Shown piece by piece: positions 38,162-47,379 of a DNA stretch of 64,000 nt (its first letter is position 1; every line of letters starts with the position of its first letter). The notes under the pieces are model-generated. The model saw nothing but the letters and a program-made list of their open reading frames with translations. It was not told where the DNA came from and did not search any database. This stretch comes from Hyphomicrobiales bacterium (GTDB lineage Bacteria; Pseudomonadota; Alphaproteobacteria; Rhizobiales; Rhizobiaceae): contig UCAG01000003.1 of the NCBI GenBank assembly GCA_900470285.1, forward strand, positions 248,001-312,000, given 5' to 3'. A program made the position numbers and the translations under genes.

Positions 38162-39163
38162 TCAAACCTTTGGCGGCAATACGCGGTCCGGTGTACGGTG
38201 ACCGTCCCAGAAGGCGCGGATATTGACGATGACTTTATCGCCCATATCAATGCGCCCTTCCAGCGTGGCAGAACCCATATGCGGCAGCATTACGACTTTG
38301 CCCTCTGAAGCCAGTTTCAGCAAGCGCGGATCAACTGCCGGATGCTGTTCAAACACATCAAGACCGGCACCGGCGAGCTTGCCCTGCTCAATCTGATGGA
38401 TCAGCGCATTTTCATCGACAATCTCGCCGCGAGACGTATTCACCAGATAGGCATTTGGCTGCATCAGTTCGATGCGACGCGCTGAAAGCAGATGAAATGT
38501 TGCCGGTGTTGACGGGCAATTGACGGAAATAATATCCATCCGCGCCAGCATCTGGTCGAGGCTGTCCCAATAAGTCGCTTCCAGCTCTTCCTCAACTGCC
38601 GCATGAACCCGCTTGCGGTTGTGGTAATGGATAGCAAGGCCAAAAGCTTTGGCACGGCGTGCAACAGCGGTGCCGATGCGCCCCATGCCGACAATACCGA
38701 GGCGCTTGCCCCAGATGCGCCGGCCAAGCATCCATGTCGGCGACCAGCCCGGCCATTCACCGGAAGTGGAAAACACATTTGCACCCTGCACAAGACGACG
38801 CGGCACAGACAGAATCAGCCCCATCGCCATATCGGCAGTATCTTCTGTCAAAACATTCGGGGTATTAGTCACGGCGATGCCGCGCTTTGCAGCAGCGGTT
38901 ACATCCACATTGTCCACACCATTGCCGAAATTGGCGATCAGTTTCAGATTGGGGCCTGCCTGCTCAATCAGTTCCGCATCAATCACATCGCGAATCGTCG
39001 GTACCAGCACATCGGCCTCGCGCATGGCCGCAGCCAGTTCCTCACGCGACATTTTATGGTCATCAATATTCAGGCGCGCATCAAACAATTCGCGCATGCG
39101 CGTTTCAACAGGATCCGGTAATTTCCGGGTAATGACGACCAATGGTTTCTTTTTGCCCGACAT
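38162..39163 (-). CDS. D-2-hydroxyacid dehydrogenase (glyoxylate reductase-like)
   Basis: A 333-aa NAD(P)-dependent enzyme of the GyaR/GhrB group, probably reducing glyoxylate or hydroxypyruvate. Nucleotide-binding motif GIVGMGRIGTAVARRAKAFG is at about 155-174. Catalytic Arg is in VNTSRGEIVDE, Glu in LDVFEQHPAVDP and His in VMLPHMGSAT. The start MSGKKKPLVVITRKLPDPVE is taken at 39163; the frame stays open to 39271 but that part has no homology signal. It is the second member of this superfamily in the window, only distantly like ghrA. Confidence 0.9.
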   Translation of the reverse strand: MSGKKKPLVVITRKLPDPVETRMRELFDARLNIDDHKMSREELAAAMREADVLVPTIRDVIDAELIEQAGPNLKLIANFGNGVDNVDVTAAAKRGIAVTNTPNVLTEDTADMAMGLILSVPRRLVQGANVFSTSGEWPGWSPTWMLGRRIWGKRLGIVGMGRIGTAVARRAKAFGLAIHYHNRKRVHAAVEEELEATYWDSLDQMLARMDIISVNCPSTPATFHLLSARRIELMQPNAYLVNTSRGEIVDENALIHQIEQGKLAGAGLDVFEQHPAVDPRLLKLASEGKVVMLPHMGSATLEGRIDMGDKVIVNIRAFWDGHRTPDRVLPPKV

Positions 39164-39377
39164 TTCTACCCCTTTGATGTGTCGCGTTGAGACCTCCTTA
39201 ACCAAGAAGGTGCAGAGTGCGGCATTGTCACGGTTCATACACTGTCTAGCAAGGCAGACGAACAAAGACAAAGAAAAAGCGCCGGTTCTGGTCTCCTAAC
39301 GTCATATTGATCTTACAGACCAATCTTGCAAACCGTCGGGACAACTATACCAGAATATAAGCCGGTCAGGACTGCGA

Positions 39378-40031
39378 ATGAAACAGCATATGCATAAAAC
39401 AGAAAAATCAAATTTTTGTCTGTTACTGGCTATAGGCCTGTTTTCCTGCCTGTTTCTGCTGTCACCTTTATCCGGCACGCATAATGCCTATGCACAGGAC
39501 GCTTCTGAAGGGGCGGAAGCCTCTTCCGCGGAAGAAGGCCCTTCCGGTGAAGATGCGCCGAGTAAAGAAGCGGCCTCATCTGCCAATCTGGGGCCAAGCG
39601 GTTTACCGATCCCGCGTTTTGTCAGCCTGAAGCCTGCCCGCGTAAATATTCGCGTCGGTCCGGGACGCGATTATGCGGTTTCATGGCTTTATACCAAATC
39701 CGGACTGCCGGTTGAGATCATTCAGGAATATGACAACTGGCGCCGTATCCGCGATGCCGACGGCACGGAAGGCTGGGTTTATCAGTCACTTCTGGCCGGC
39801 AAGCGCACTGCTATCGTTGCTCCGTGGGAGCGCGGCAAGGCGGATAATGTGATTGATCTTTATGCCAGCGCCAGCGACACATCCCGCGTTATTGCCCGTG
39901 CTGAAGCAGGTCTAATCGCCAATATCCGTGAATGCACCGGCCAGTGGTGTCAGCTCGAAACACAGGGTACACGCGGCTGGATCCGTCAGGGAAAAATCTG
40001 GGGTGCCTATCCGGATGAGGTTTTTGACTAG
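39378..40031 (+). CDS. Exported SH3-domain protein
   Basis: A 217-aa protein with an N-terminal signal peptide or anchor (about 14-38, ending NAYAQD), an acidic Ser/Glu-rich linker (about 39-75), and two bacterial SH3 regions (about 84-140 and 150-212). The first contains VNIRVGPGRDYAVSWLYTKSG, shown in part, and GWVYQSLL; the second ends in TRGWIRQGKIWG. Such proteins usually bind cell wall or other proteins in the periplasm; no catalytic motif is present. Function unknown. Confidence 0.85.
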   Translation: MKQHMHKTEKSNFCLLLAIGLFSCLFLLSPLSGTHNAYAQDASEGAEASSAEEGPSGEDAPSKEAASSANLGPSGLPIPRFVSLKPARVNIRVGPGRDYAVSWLYTKSGLPVEIIQEYDNWRRIRDADGTEGWVYQSLLAGKRTAIVAPWERGKADNVIDLYASASDTSRVIARAEAGLIANIRECTGQWCQLETQGTRGWIRQGKIWGAYPDEVFD

Positions 40032-40132
40032 AGCATAATTCCTTAAACTTGGATCAGTTTAAGGTAAAATTATGCTCTAATTTTAAAGTGTTAGAGCGAC
40101 CTTTGTGTGCCAAGTCTGGCACACGGCGCTCT
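40030..40132. repeat. Pair of palindromic repeats downstream of the SH3 gene
   Basis: Element A (40030-40078): AGAGCATAATT CCTTAAACT at left and AGTTTAAGG, TAA spacer, AATTATGCTCT at right give about 20 paired bases around TGGATC. Element B (40093-40132): AGAGCG ... GTGTGCCA AGTC TGGCACAC ... CGCTCT. Element B recurs in inverted orientation at 44756-44793, and the element A end (AAAATTATGCTCTAA) recurs near 44641. Confidence 0.85.
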
Positions 40133-40234
40133 AACCGGAGCCTTGGTCCGCTTTTAGAATATCTGGTCTTTCATGGTGTTTTGCGCGCATCTGTCCCCTT
40201 CTCAAGCTAAGGGAAAAGCGGTAAAAGCCGCGCC

Positions 40235-41662
40235 ATGAAGGATCAAACAGCACCCAACCCGCATCATCCGGCCTCTGACACTCCGTTAAATGTCACTGCC
40301 TCCGGTAATAATCTGGCCAATAGCCGCAAGGTTTTTGTCAAAACCTATGGCTGCCAGATGAATGTCTATGACAGCCAGCGCATGGCCGACAGTCTGGCCG
40401 CAGAAGGCTATGTCACCACAGACAGCCCCGATGATGCGGATATGGTTTTGCTCAATACCTGCCACATCCGCGAAAAAGCCTCCGAAAAACTTTATTCCGC
40501 GCTGGGTCGCCTGCGTAATTTGAAAAATAAGCGTCAGGCGGACGGCAAAGATCTGATTATCGGTGTTGCCGGTTGTGTGGCACAGGCTGAAGGCGATGAA
40601 ATTCTGCGCCGCTCGCCGACTGTTGACCTTGTGGTCGGCCCGCAGACTTATCACCGTTTGCCGCAGGCACTCGCTCAGGTACGTGAAGGCCGTCAGGTCG
40701 TCGATACCGAATATGCCGTGGAAGACAAGTTTGAACATCTGCCGCTTGCAAGCCGCGAACAGGTACGCAAGCGTGGTGTTTCCGCATTTCTGACGGTGCA
40801 GGAAGGCTGCGATAAATTCTGCACCTTCTGTGTGGTGCCTTATACACGCGGTTCCGAAGTGTCCCGCTCTGTTGCCCAGATTATCAATGAAGCGACAAAG
40901 CTGGTTCAGGCCGGTGTGCGTGAACTGACCCTGCTCGGCCAGAATGTCAACGGCTGGCACGGCGCGGGCGATGACGGCCGCGAATGGGGCTTGGGAGAAC
41001 TGCTCTATCGCTTAGCGGAAATTCCGGGCATTGCCCGTCTGCGCTATACGACCAGCCATCCACGCGACATGGATGATGCGCTTATCAATGCTCATCGCGA
41101 TCTCGATATTCTGATGCCTTATCTGCATCTGCCTGTGCAGGCCGGTTCCGACCGCATTCTGAAAGCGATGAACCGCAAACATAAAGGTGAGGATTATATC
41201 CGCTTGATTGAGCGTATCCGTTCCGTGCGCCCTGATCTGGCACTGTCCGGCGACTTCATTGTCGGCTTCCCTGGTGAAACCGATGAGGATTTTGAGGACA
41301 CGATGCGACTGGTTCGCGAAGTAGGTTATGCGCAGGCCTATTCGTTCAAATATTCATCCCGTCCCGGCACACCCGGTGCCGATCTGCCGGATCATGTGGA
41401 AGAATCTGTCAAAGATGAACGTCTGCAGCGTTTGCAGGCGCTGCTCAGTGAACAGCAATATGCGTTTCAGGATAGTCTTGTCGGTACGGAAATGGATGTT
41501 CTGCTTGAAAAACCGGGACGTCTTGAAGGGCAGATGATCGGCCGCTCGCCATGGCTTATTCCGGTAATCATTGAAAATAATCCGGGTGAAGTCGGCGATA
41601 TAATCCGCGTACGCGTCAATTCCACCGGCACCAACAGCCTTGTCGCCGAAAAATTAGCTTAA
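40235..41662 (+). CDS. miaB: tRNA-2-methylthio-N6-dimethylallyladenosine synthase
   Basis: Radical SAM methylthiotransferase acting on i6A37 of tRNA; 475 aa. The N-terminal UPF0004 domain supplies three cluster cysteines ([30 protein letters not shown]). The radical SAM motif CDKFCTFC is near residue 191, and a C-terminal TRAM domain covers about 400-472. A 35-residue N-terminal extension precedes the conserved core. It leads a run of miaB, phoH, ybeY, tlyC/corC and lnt, which is conserved in alphaproteobacteria. Confidence 0.96.
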   Translation: MKDQTAPNPHHPASDTPLNVTASGNNLANSRKVFVKTYGCQMNVYDSQRMADSLAAEGYVTTDSPDDADMVLLNTCHIREKASEKLYSALGRLRNLKNKRQADGKDLIIGVAGCVAQAEGDEILRRSPTVDLVVGPQTYHRLPQALAQVREGRQVVDTEYAVEDKFEHLPLASREQVRKRGVSAFLTVQEGCDKFCTFCVVPYTRGSEVSRSVAQIINEATKLVQAGVRELTLLGQNVNGWHGAGDDGREWGLGELLYRLAEIPGIARLRYTTSHPRDMDDALINAHRDLDILMPYLHLPVQAGSDRILKAMNRKHKGEDYIRLIERIRSVRPDLALSGDFIVGFPGETDEDFEDTMRLVREVGYAQAYSFKYSSRPGTPGADLPDHVEESVKDERLQRLQALLSEQQYAFQDSLVGTEMDVLLEKPGRLEGQMIGRSPWLIPVIIENNPGEVGDIIRVRVNSTGTNSLVAEKLA

Positions 41663-41698
41663 ATAACGCTGGCCGTTGTCCGGCTCTGCTTTCCCGCG

Positions 41699-41757
41699 TG
41701 ACAGTGTCATTAATCTGTACCATAATCGTGTCAGATATGATCCGTCACGACGGATCA
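41699..41757. promoter_or_regulatory. Two palindromes upstream of phoH
   Basis: TGACAGTGTCA (41699-41709) is an 11-bp perfect palindrome. TGATCCGTC-AC-GACGGATCA (41738-41757) is a 9-bp inverted repeat with a two-base centre. They lie 70-130 bp before the phoH start in an otherwise gene-free 163-bp gap and look like operator sites. The binding protein is unknown. Confidence 0.45.
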
Positions 41758-41825
41758 GCGCCTTTTCGTACAAGGTCACTCTGACAGTTTGAATGTATAG
41801 CTAAACCGCAATCAAGGAGAGCCGG

Positions 41826-42953
41826 TTGAACGTCACCACGGGCAAACAGGTTAGCAAAGAACTGAAAAAACCCGCCACCACAATCCCTGCTCTGCAGGAT
41901 GGCGCTTCTGATATGGCTCATATAGTCCTCGATTTTGACAGCAACCGGCTGGCGAGTGCGTTGTTTGGCCAATTCGACGAGAATCTCGCTTATATTGAGC
42001 AAAAACTTGGTGTCGATGTCCGCTCCAAAGGCAATCAGCTGATCCTGCGCGGTGAAGCAACTGCCACAGCACAGGCGCGGATGGCACTGGATCACCTCTA
42101 TTCGCTTTTGCAAAAAGGTCACGATCTGAGCAAATCCGATGTCGATGGTGCCTTGCGCATGGCTGCAACTGCAACGCCGGTGCGTGATGACCAGCTGAGC
42201 CTGCCGACCCTTGAAACCAAAACCCGCCTTTCCGCGGCACAAATATCCACACGCAAAAAGACCATCTTTGCCCGCACGCCGACGCAGGATGCCTATATGC
42301 GCGCGATGGAGCGCTCGGAACTGGTTTTCGGCACCGGCCCTGCCGGTACCGGTAAAACCTATCTCGCTGTTGCCCATGCGGCCATGCTGCTGGAGCGCGG
42401 ACTGGTAGAGCGGATTGTATTGTCACGCCCTGCTGTTGAAGCCGGTGAGCGGCTCGGCTTTTTGCCGGGGGACATGAAAGAGAAGGTCGATCCCTATCTG
42501 CGACCGCTCTATGATGCGCTTTATGACATGATCCCTGCGGATAAAGTGGAGCGAGCATTGGCTGCCGGTGTGATTGAAATTGCACCTCTGGCCTTCATGC
42601 GCGGGCGCACACTGGCACATGCGGCTGTTATTCTTGACGAGGCGCAGAACACCACATCCATGCAGATGAAAATGTTCCTGACCCGTTTGGGTGAAGGTTC
42701 GCGCATGATTGTCACCGGTGATCCGAGCCAGATCGATCTGCCCGCCGGTCAGAAATCCGGCCTTGTGGAAGCGCTGGAAATTCTGGGTGATGTTGAGAAT
42801 ATTATCACCGTACGCTTCAGCGACAAAGACGTTGTGCGTCATCCGATGGTTGCAGCCATTGTCCGCGCCTATGAAAAGCGCGGCGCTGCCAGAACGCTGA
42901 AACATCATAAAGACAGCGTTGCCGAGGGTGAAAACACGCCGCCGGCAACCTAA
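41826..42953 (+). CDS. PhoH-like ATPase
   Basis: A 375-aa protein of the PhoH/YbeZ group: a KH-like N-terminal region (about 35-110) and a PhoH P-loop domain with GPAGTGKTYLAVAHA near 171-185 and the Walker B VILDEAQNTT. In other bacteria YbeZ binds the endoribonuclease YbeY, whose gene is next here. The predicted start is a TTG with AAGGAG seven bases upstream; the next in-frame ATG (SDMAHIVLD) would delete about 30 residues. Confidence 0.93.
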   Translation: MNVTTGKQVSKELKKPATTIPALQDGASDMAHIVLDFDSNRLASALFGQFDENLAYIEQKLGVDVRSKGNQLILRGEATATAQARMALDHLYSLLQKGHDLSKSDVDGALRMAATATPVRDDQLSLPTLETKTRLSAAQISTRKKTIFARTPTQDAYMRAMERSELVFGTGPAGTGKTYLAVAHAAMLLERGLVERIVLSRPAVEAGERLGFLPGDMKEKVDPYLRPLYDALYDMIPADKVERALAAGVIEIAPLAFMRGRTLAHAAVILDEAQNTTSMQMKMFLTRLGEGSRMIVTGDPSQIDLPAGQKSGLVEALEILGDVENIITVRFSDKDVVRHPMVAAIVRAYEKRGAARTLKHHKDSVAEGENTPPAT

Positions 42954-42982
42954 ATAGGCTCTTAGATTACAACCTGACTTTT

Positions 42983-43016
42983 ACAACAGCCCGTCTTTTT
43001 TCAGGCGGGCTGTTGT
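42983..43016. other. Hairpin with T-rich loop between phoH and ybeY
   Basis: A 13-bp stem (ACAACAGCCCGTC / GGCGGGCTGTTGT, one G-T pair) closes a loop of six T and CA. The T-run is in the loop rather than after the stem, so it is not a standard terminator. It may be a processing or attenuation site within the phoH-ybeY transcript. Confidence 0.5.
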
Positions 43017-43046
43017 CTTAACAATAAACCGGTTCACGAAATAAAA

Positions 43047-43556
43047 ATGATTACAATCGACATCCTCATTGAAAGCCCTCTTTGGGAAACCTCTTTGGGA
43101 GACGACACTGAAACCTATGAAATACTTGCCCGATCCTGTGTTGATGCCGTGTGGGCGCGGCTTGAATTGCCGCAGCAAGAGACCGAGCTCAGCCTTGTTC
43201 TGACTGACGATGCCTCGATCCGCACTATTAATGCGCAATGGCGTAATAAAGACAAAGCCACCAATGTGCTGTCTTTTCCGGCCTTTGACATAGCACCGGG
43301 CGATGCTCCGGGGCCAATGCTCGGCGATATTATTATTGCGCGGGAAACTGTCGAACGCGAAGCTATTGAAGAAAACAAAAGCTTTAATCAGCACCTGCAT
43401 CACATGATCGTGCATGGCTTGCTGCATCTGCTTGGATACGATCATGAAGACGATGAGGAAGCAGAGGAAATGGAGGGACTGGAGCGCGAAATTCTTCATG
43501 CTCTTGCCATACCTGATCCTTATACTGTACATTCAACTGATAATGAAAACGATTGA
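43047..43556 (+). CDS. ybeY: Endoribonuclease YbeY
   Basis: Single-strand-specific, zinc-dependent endoribonuclease in 16S rRNA maturation and ribosome quality control; 169 aa. The metal-binding signature [11 protein letters not shown] is at about 117-127 and the NVLSFPAF motif precedes it. An acidic segment ([14 protein letters not shown]) follows. It is 93 bp after phoH and directly before the CBS-domain gene. Confidence 0.96.
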   Translation: MITIDILIESPLWETSLGDDTETYEILARSCVDAVWARLELPQQETELSLVLTDDASIRTINAQWRNKDKATNVLSFPAFDIAPGDAPGPMLGDIIIARETVEREAIEENKSFNQHLHHMIVHGLLHLLGYDHEDDEEAEEMEGLEREILHALAIPDPYTVHSTDNEND

Positions 43557-43558
43557 CC

Positions 43559-44596
43559 ATGGCTGATCAGACTAATCACAATTCTTCAACGGGCGCTGTT
43601 CACAGCGACGCCGTTTCCCAGAACGATCCGGAAGCGCAGAGTACGGGGCAAAATCCTGCACGAGCGGCAGGATCTGAAAAACGCTCACTCCTTTCCGGAC
43701 TATTTCCGTTTCTCCGATCGCGCCAGACCAGCTCGATCCGCGAAGATCTGACGGATGCCCTGTCCGATGATACAGGCGGTGACACAGCTTTTTCTGCCGA
43801 AGAAAAAGCAATGCTCAACAATATTCTGCGCCTGCGGGAACTTCGCGTCGATGACGTGATGATCAGCCGCGCCGATATTGAAGCGATTGAATATTCAACC
43901 CCGCTGGGTGAGCTGCTGGAGCTGTTTGAATCCTCCGGCCACTCCCGTATGCCGGTTTATGTTGAGACACTCGATGATGCGCGCGGGATGATCCATATCC
44001 GCGATGTTCTCAACTACATCACTCGCATGAGCAGGCAACAGCCTGCCGGTTCGGAACAGCCTGCCGCTGCCAAGCGCTATGACCTGTCCAAAATTGATCT
44101 CACAACACCGATCAATGAACTGAACCTGATGCGCAAGGTGCTGTTCGTGCCTTCCTCCATGCTGGCAAGCACACTTATGGCGCGTATGCAGGCAAGCCAT
44201 ATTCAGATGGCGCTGGTGATCGACGAATATGGCGGCACAGACGGCCTCGTCTCGCTTGAAGACATTGTTGAAATGGTTGTCGGCGATATCGAAGACGAGC
44301 ATGACGACGAGGAATTGTCCCTGATCCGCAATCCGGACGGCTCCTATACCGTCGATGCCCGTGCGGAACTGGAAGAGCTGGAACAGCTGATCGGCGCAGG
44401 CTTTACGCAGGGTGAAGACAGTGAAGATGTGGATACGCTCGGCGGTCTTATCATCTCGGCACTGGATCATATTCCCGAAACCGGTGCGATTATTGATGTG
44501 TTGCCTGCCTACGAGCTGGAAGTGCTGGAAGCTGATTCACGACGTATCCATAAAGTGCGCATCACACCGCGAAACGGGGATTATTTCCAAGGTTAA
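43559..44596 (+). CDS. CBS-domain hemolysin/CorC family protein
   Basis: About 345 aa. A disordered N-terminus (1-60) leads to two CBS domains (about 95-155 and 165-230) and a C-terminal CorC_HlyC domain (about 250-335). There is no membrane domain, so it matches the soluble CorC/TlyC type. CorC is linked to magnesium/cobalt transport, and TlyC proteins were named from hemolysis; neither function is shown by sequence. ATG at 43559 is preferred to a TTG at 43553 that overlaps ybeY. The order ybeY-corC-lnt is widely conserved. Confidence 0.9.
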   Translation: MADQTNHNSSTGAVHSDAVSQNDPEAQSTGQNPARAAGSEKRSLLSGLFPFLRSRQTSSIREDLTDALSDDTGGDTAFSAEEKAMLNNILRLRELRVDDVMISRADIEAIEYSTPLGELLELFESSGHSRMPVYVETLDDARGMIHIRDVLNYITRMSRQQPAGSEQPAAAKRYDLSKIDLTTPINELNLMRKVLFVPSSMLASTLMARMQASHIQMALVIDEYGGTDGLVSLEDIVEMVVGDIEDEHDDEELSLIRNPDGSYTVDARAELEELEQLIGAGFTQGEDSEDVDTLGGLIISALDHIPETGAIIDVLPAYELEVLEADSRRIHKVRITPRNGDYFQG

Positions 44597-44660
44597 GGCG
44601 CCAAGCGCCCCATTGGCGCACAAACTCGCTCTGACGCTTTAAAATTATGCTCTAAACAGC
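44597..44660. repeat. Degenerate dispersed repeat after the CorC-like gene
   Basis: GGCGCCAAGCGCC and GGCGC motifs run into TTAAAATTATGCTCTAA, which matches the right end of the palindrome at 40068-40080. Confidence 0.55.
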
Positions 44661-44675
44661 ATCACAATCTATTAA

Positions 44676-44706
44676 AACACCGCCGCAACCGGCGGTGTTT
44701 TTTCGC
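44676..44706 (+). terminator. Terminator after the CorC-like gene
   Basis: AACACCGCC / GGCGGTGTT stem with loop GCAACC is followed by a T6 run. Confidence 0.85.
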
Positions 44707-44755
44707 TGTATTCTCTTCTCAGTTTTTCTTAATCTTCGGCTCATAAACTAGGTAC

Positions 44756-44793
44756 AGCGCCGTGTGCCCTTTCGGGCACGCAAAGGTCGCTCT
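44756..44793. repeat. Second copy of palindromic element B, inverted
   Basis: Read on the minus strand it gives AGAGCGACCTTTGCGTGCC, a CGAAAG loop region, and GGCACACGGCGCT. This matches the element at 40093-40132 except for one substitution in the left arm (T to C) and the loop. Just upstream of lnt. Confidence 0.8.
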
Positions 44794-44837
44794 ACACTTT
44801 ATACTTACAGCCTTATCCCATTGAGAGACCGAATATA

Positions 44838-46439
44838 GTGAGCAGCCTTTATCTCCGCCTGACTGAAAACCTCTCCGGCTGGCGTAGAGCGCTCCTGACC
44901 ATTCTCGCCGGTGCAAGTGTCACGCTGGCATTGCCGCCTTTTGATTTTTTGCCCGCAGGATTTATCGGTTTTCCGCTGCTGGTGCTGTTGATTGACAGTT
45001 CGGGAACAGCAACCGCAACCGGATGGAGGCGCCTGCTCCCCGCTTTTCGCACCGGCTGGTTGTTTGGTTTCGGCTATTTTCTCGCCGGTCTCTGGTGGAT
45101 CGGCATGGCATTGCTGGTTGATGCAGAAAACTTCGCCTGGGCATTACCATTAGCTATTCTCGGCCTGCCTGCTTTTCTGGCATTTTTCTTCGCCTTTGCT
45201 TCCGCATTTGCACGGATATTCTGGGGTGCCGGCCTCATCCGTATTCTGGTGCTGGCCATCGCACTCGGTATTACAGAATGGCTGCGCGCCTTCATTCTCA
45301 CCGGCTTTCCGTGGAATGCGCTCGGCTATATGCTGATGCCAACGCCGCTGCTGATGCAGTCGGTCACTATTACCGGCCTCTATGGTATGAATATTCTGGC
45401 TGTGGTGATTTTCGCCATGCCCGCTCTATTGTTTGGCGATAAACGTCAGCGCTATGGCTGGCGCAGCGGATTAATTACCGCTTGTGCCCTGCTGATTGCC
45501 CATGCCGGCTATGGCGCATGGCGTTTGCAGCAGGCACCGGCCTTGTCAGAGCAAACCGCAGATGCACCCGTTATCCGCCTGGTACAGGCTTCCATTGCGC
45601 AGGATGCCAAATGGGATAATCAGCTGCGCCGCGCGATTTTCGACAAGCATCTTGATCTCAGCACCCGCACGCCAGCCAATGGCCAGCCGGTGCCTGATGT
45701 GATTATCTGGCCGGAAACCTCTGTTCCCTATGTGCTGCCACAGGTCGAAGAAGCGTTGAGCGCCATCGGCAAGGCACTTCAGCCGAATCAAATGCTGCTG
45801 GCCGGAGCGGTGCGCGGTGAGGGAGAAGATCTCTCCGCTTATTATAACAGTATTTTCGCGGTGAATGCCGCCGGTCAGGTTTCCGCAACTGCCGACAAGG
45901 TTCATCTTGTACCATTCGGCGAATATCTGCCGCTGGAAGGCCTGTTGCGATCTTTGGGTATGCAGGAAGTGGTGGAATTACCAGGCGGCTTTACCGCAGC
46001 ACCCGCGCGTCACTCCATGAATATCAGTCCGAAACTCACACTGCTGCCGCTGATCTGCTATGAAGCAATTTTCCCTTCCGAACTTGGCTATCAGGGTAAA
46101 AGCGTTGATGCGATCATCAATATCACCAATGACGCATGGTATGGTAATACACCTGGGCCCTATCAACATTTCCGGCAGGCGCAATTACGCGCCGTGGAAC
46201 AGGGACTGCCTTTGTTACGTGCTGCCAATAACGGTATTTCAGCAATTACTGATTCCTATGGTCGAATCACTCAACACCTGAATCTGAATGAAGTCGGAAT
46301 TATTGACGGTCGTCTGCCGCCAAAAGCGACAGGCTTCTGGCGCAAACCGGCAGGAGAAACACAGTTCTTCACACTTCTGTTCATCTTGCTCGTAATTTCA
46401 TGTGGTTTACATGCCATCCGTACCGAGCGTTTCGGTTGA
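44838..46439 (+). CDS. lnt: Apolipoprotein N-acyltransferase
   Basis: Inner-membrane enzyme adding the third acyl chain to lipoproteins; 533 aa. Six to seven N-terminal membrane segments (about 20-215), a periplasmic nitrilase-like domain (about 240-500) and one C-terminal segment. Catalytic triad: Glu in IIWPETSVPY, Lys in DKVHLVPFGEY and Cys in LLPLICYEAIFPSE. GTG is the likely start. Several lipoproteins in this window (CpaD, TadD-like) would be its substrates. Confidence 0.95.
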   Translation: MSSLYLRLTENLSGWRRALLTILAGASVTLALPPFDFLPAGFIGFPLLVLLIDSSGTATATGWRRLLPAFRTGWLFGFGYFLAGLWWIGMALLVDAENFAWALPLAILGLPAFLAFFFAFASAFARIFWGAGLIRILVLAIALGITEWLRAFILTGFPWNALGYMLMPTPLLMQSVTITGLYGMNILAVVIFAMPALLFGDKRQRYGWRSGLITACALLIAHAGYGAWRLQQAPALSEQTADAPVIRLVQASIAQDAKWDNQLRRAIFDKHLDLSTRTPANGQPVPDVIIWPETSVPYVLPQVEEALSAIGKALQPNQMLLAGAVRGEGEDLSAYYNSIFAVNAAGQVSATADKVHLVPFGEYLPLEGLLRSLGMQEVVELPGGFTAAPARHSMNISPKLTLLPLICYEAIFPSELGYQGKSVDAIINITNDAWYGNTPGPYQHFRQAQLRAVEQGLPLLRAANNGISAITDSYGRITQHLNLNEVGIIDGRLPPKATGFWRKPAGETQFFTLLFILLVISCGLHAIRTERFG

Positions 46440-46462
46440 CATCATATTTTTGATGTTATGAT
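46436..46462 (+). promoter_or_regulatory. Promoter of the XRE regulator with an overlapping inverted repeat
   Basis: TTGACA (46436-46441) overlaps the lnt stop. A -10 candidate TATGAT lies 15 bp downstream, or GATATA 18 bp downstream. ATCATA (46441-46446) and TATGAT (46457-46462) form an inverted repeat across the spacer and -10, a placement suited to autorepression. A TGAAATTTCA palindrome lies further downstream near 46480. Confidence 0.5.
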
Positions 46463-46578
46463 ATACACATGAAACTGATGAAATTTCAGATGAACCCTAT
46501 AATTCTTCGAAAAATATGCTGATTTAAGCAAACCATTTTTCATCAAGAAAAGCTCGCATAAGCGAGGAGCATTTGTGA

Positions 46579-46992
46579 ATGACTGAGAATAAAAAAAAAC
46601 CCAATCCCATTGATGTTCATGTGGGCAGCCGCATCCGGTTGCGACGGAACATGCTTGGCCTCAGTCAGGAAAAACTCGGGGAAAATCTAGGCATTACCTT
46701 TCAGCAAATTCAAAAATATGAAAAAGGCACCAACCGCGTCGGTGCCAGCCGCCTGCAAGCAATTTCATCCATTCTGAGTGTACCTGTTGCCTTCTTTTTT
46801 GAAGATGCACCGGAACAAGCCGGACAGCAGAATGGCGGCTTTGCCGAAGACAATGAAACAACTTATGTTGTTGATTTTCTTCACACGAGTGAAGGTGTGC
46901 AGCTCACACGTTATTTTACAAAAATCACCGATCCGAAAGTGCGCCGCAAAATCATTGATCTGGTAAAAACACTTGCCAATGATGATGAGTAA
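46579..46992 (+). CDS. XRE-family transcriptional regulator
   Basis: A 137-aa regulator with a Cro/CI helix-turn-helix at about 14-70; the HTH core is LSQEKLGENLGITFQQIQKY (residues about 26-45). The C-terminal part is charged and may mediate dimers. This type, placed between lnt and metK, is common in Rhizobiales; targets are not known to me. The upstream region has its own promoter and inverted repeats. Confidence 0.9.
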   Translation: MTENKKKPNPIDVHVGSRIRLRRNMLGLSQEKLGENLGITFQQIQKYEKGTNRVGASRLQAISSILSVPVAFFFEDAPEQAGQQNGGFAEDNETTYVVDFLHTSEGVQLTRYFTKITDPKVRRKIIDLVKTLANDDE

Positions 46993-47379
46993 CGCCCAGA
47001 GCAGTTCACAATCAGAGTGAAACTCATAAAAAGAATCCCTGAAACTGACCTATCTCATTGTTTTGTTGCATTATAGCAGGTGCTTCATGCGACAGGTTGG
47101 CAGCTTCTTGCGCTAAATCTCGCACATAAACACATGCAGATAGTTGTATATCTTGTCATTTCGTGCTGATTATACGCGCAAATAACGTCTGATTTCTTTA
47201 TAGAGCGATTGCTTCACCTTCATTCCGTAACGGACAGGCTTTTCTGAAAGCGGCCTGAGACGGCTTGAAAACGGCGCGCAATGAATTATCAGCAGTTTGT
47301 GCGCAGAAATGCACATTGCTGAAAGCAACTGTTTCTCCGGAGAGTACAATGCTCCGCAGATTTTCAAGAGGGGTTTCCC
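46993..47379 (+). other. 387-bp leader/intergenic region upstream of metK
   Basis: No gene of credible size is present. A 13-codon frame (MNYQQFVRRNAHC) begins at about 47281 but has no clear RBS. I compared the region by eye with the SAM-II and SAM/SAH riboswitch consensus features and saw no match. It could hold the metK promoter and a long untranslated leader. Confidence 0.5.

Noticed and set aside
40030-40132. Insertion-sequence remnant at the palindromes
   Set aside because: No transposase fragment or target-site duplication is visible; they look like short dispersed palindromic repeats.
46993-47379. SAM-II or SAM/SAH riboswitch before metK
   Set aside because: The conserved sequence blocks of these RNAs are not seen by eye. 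A covariance search would be decisive.
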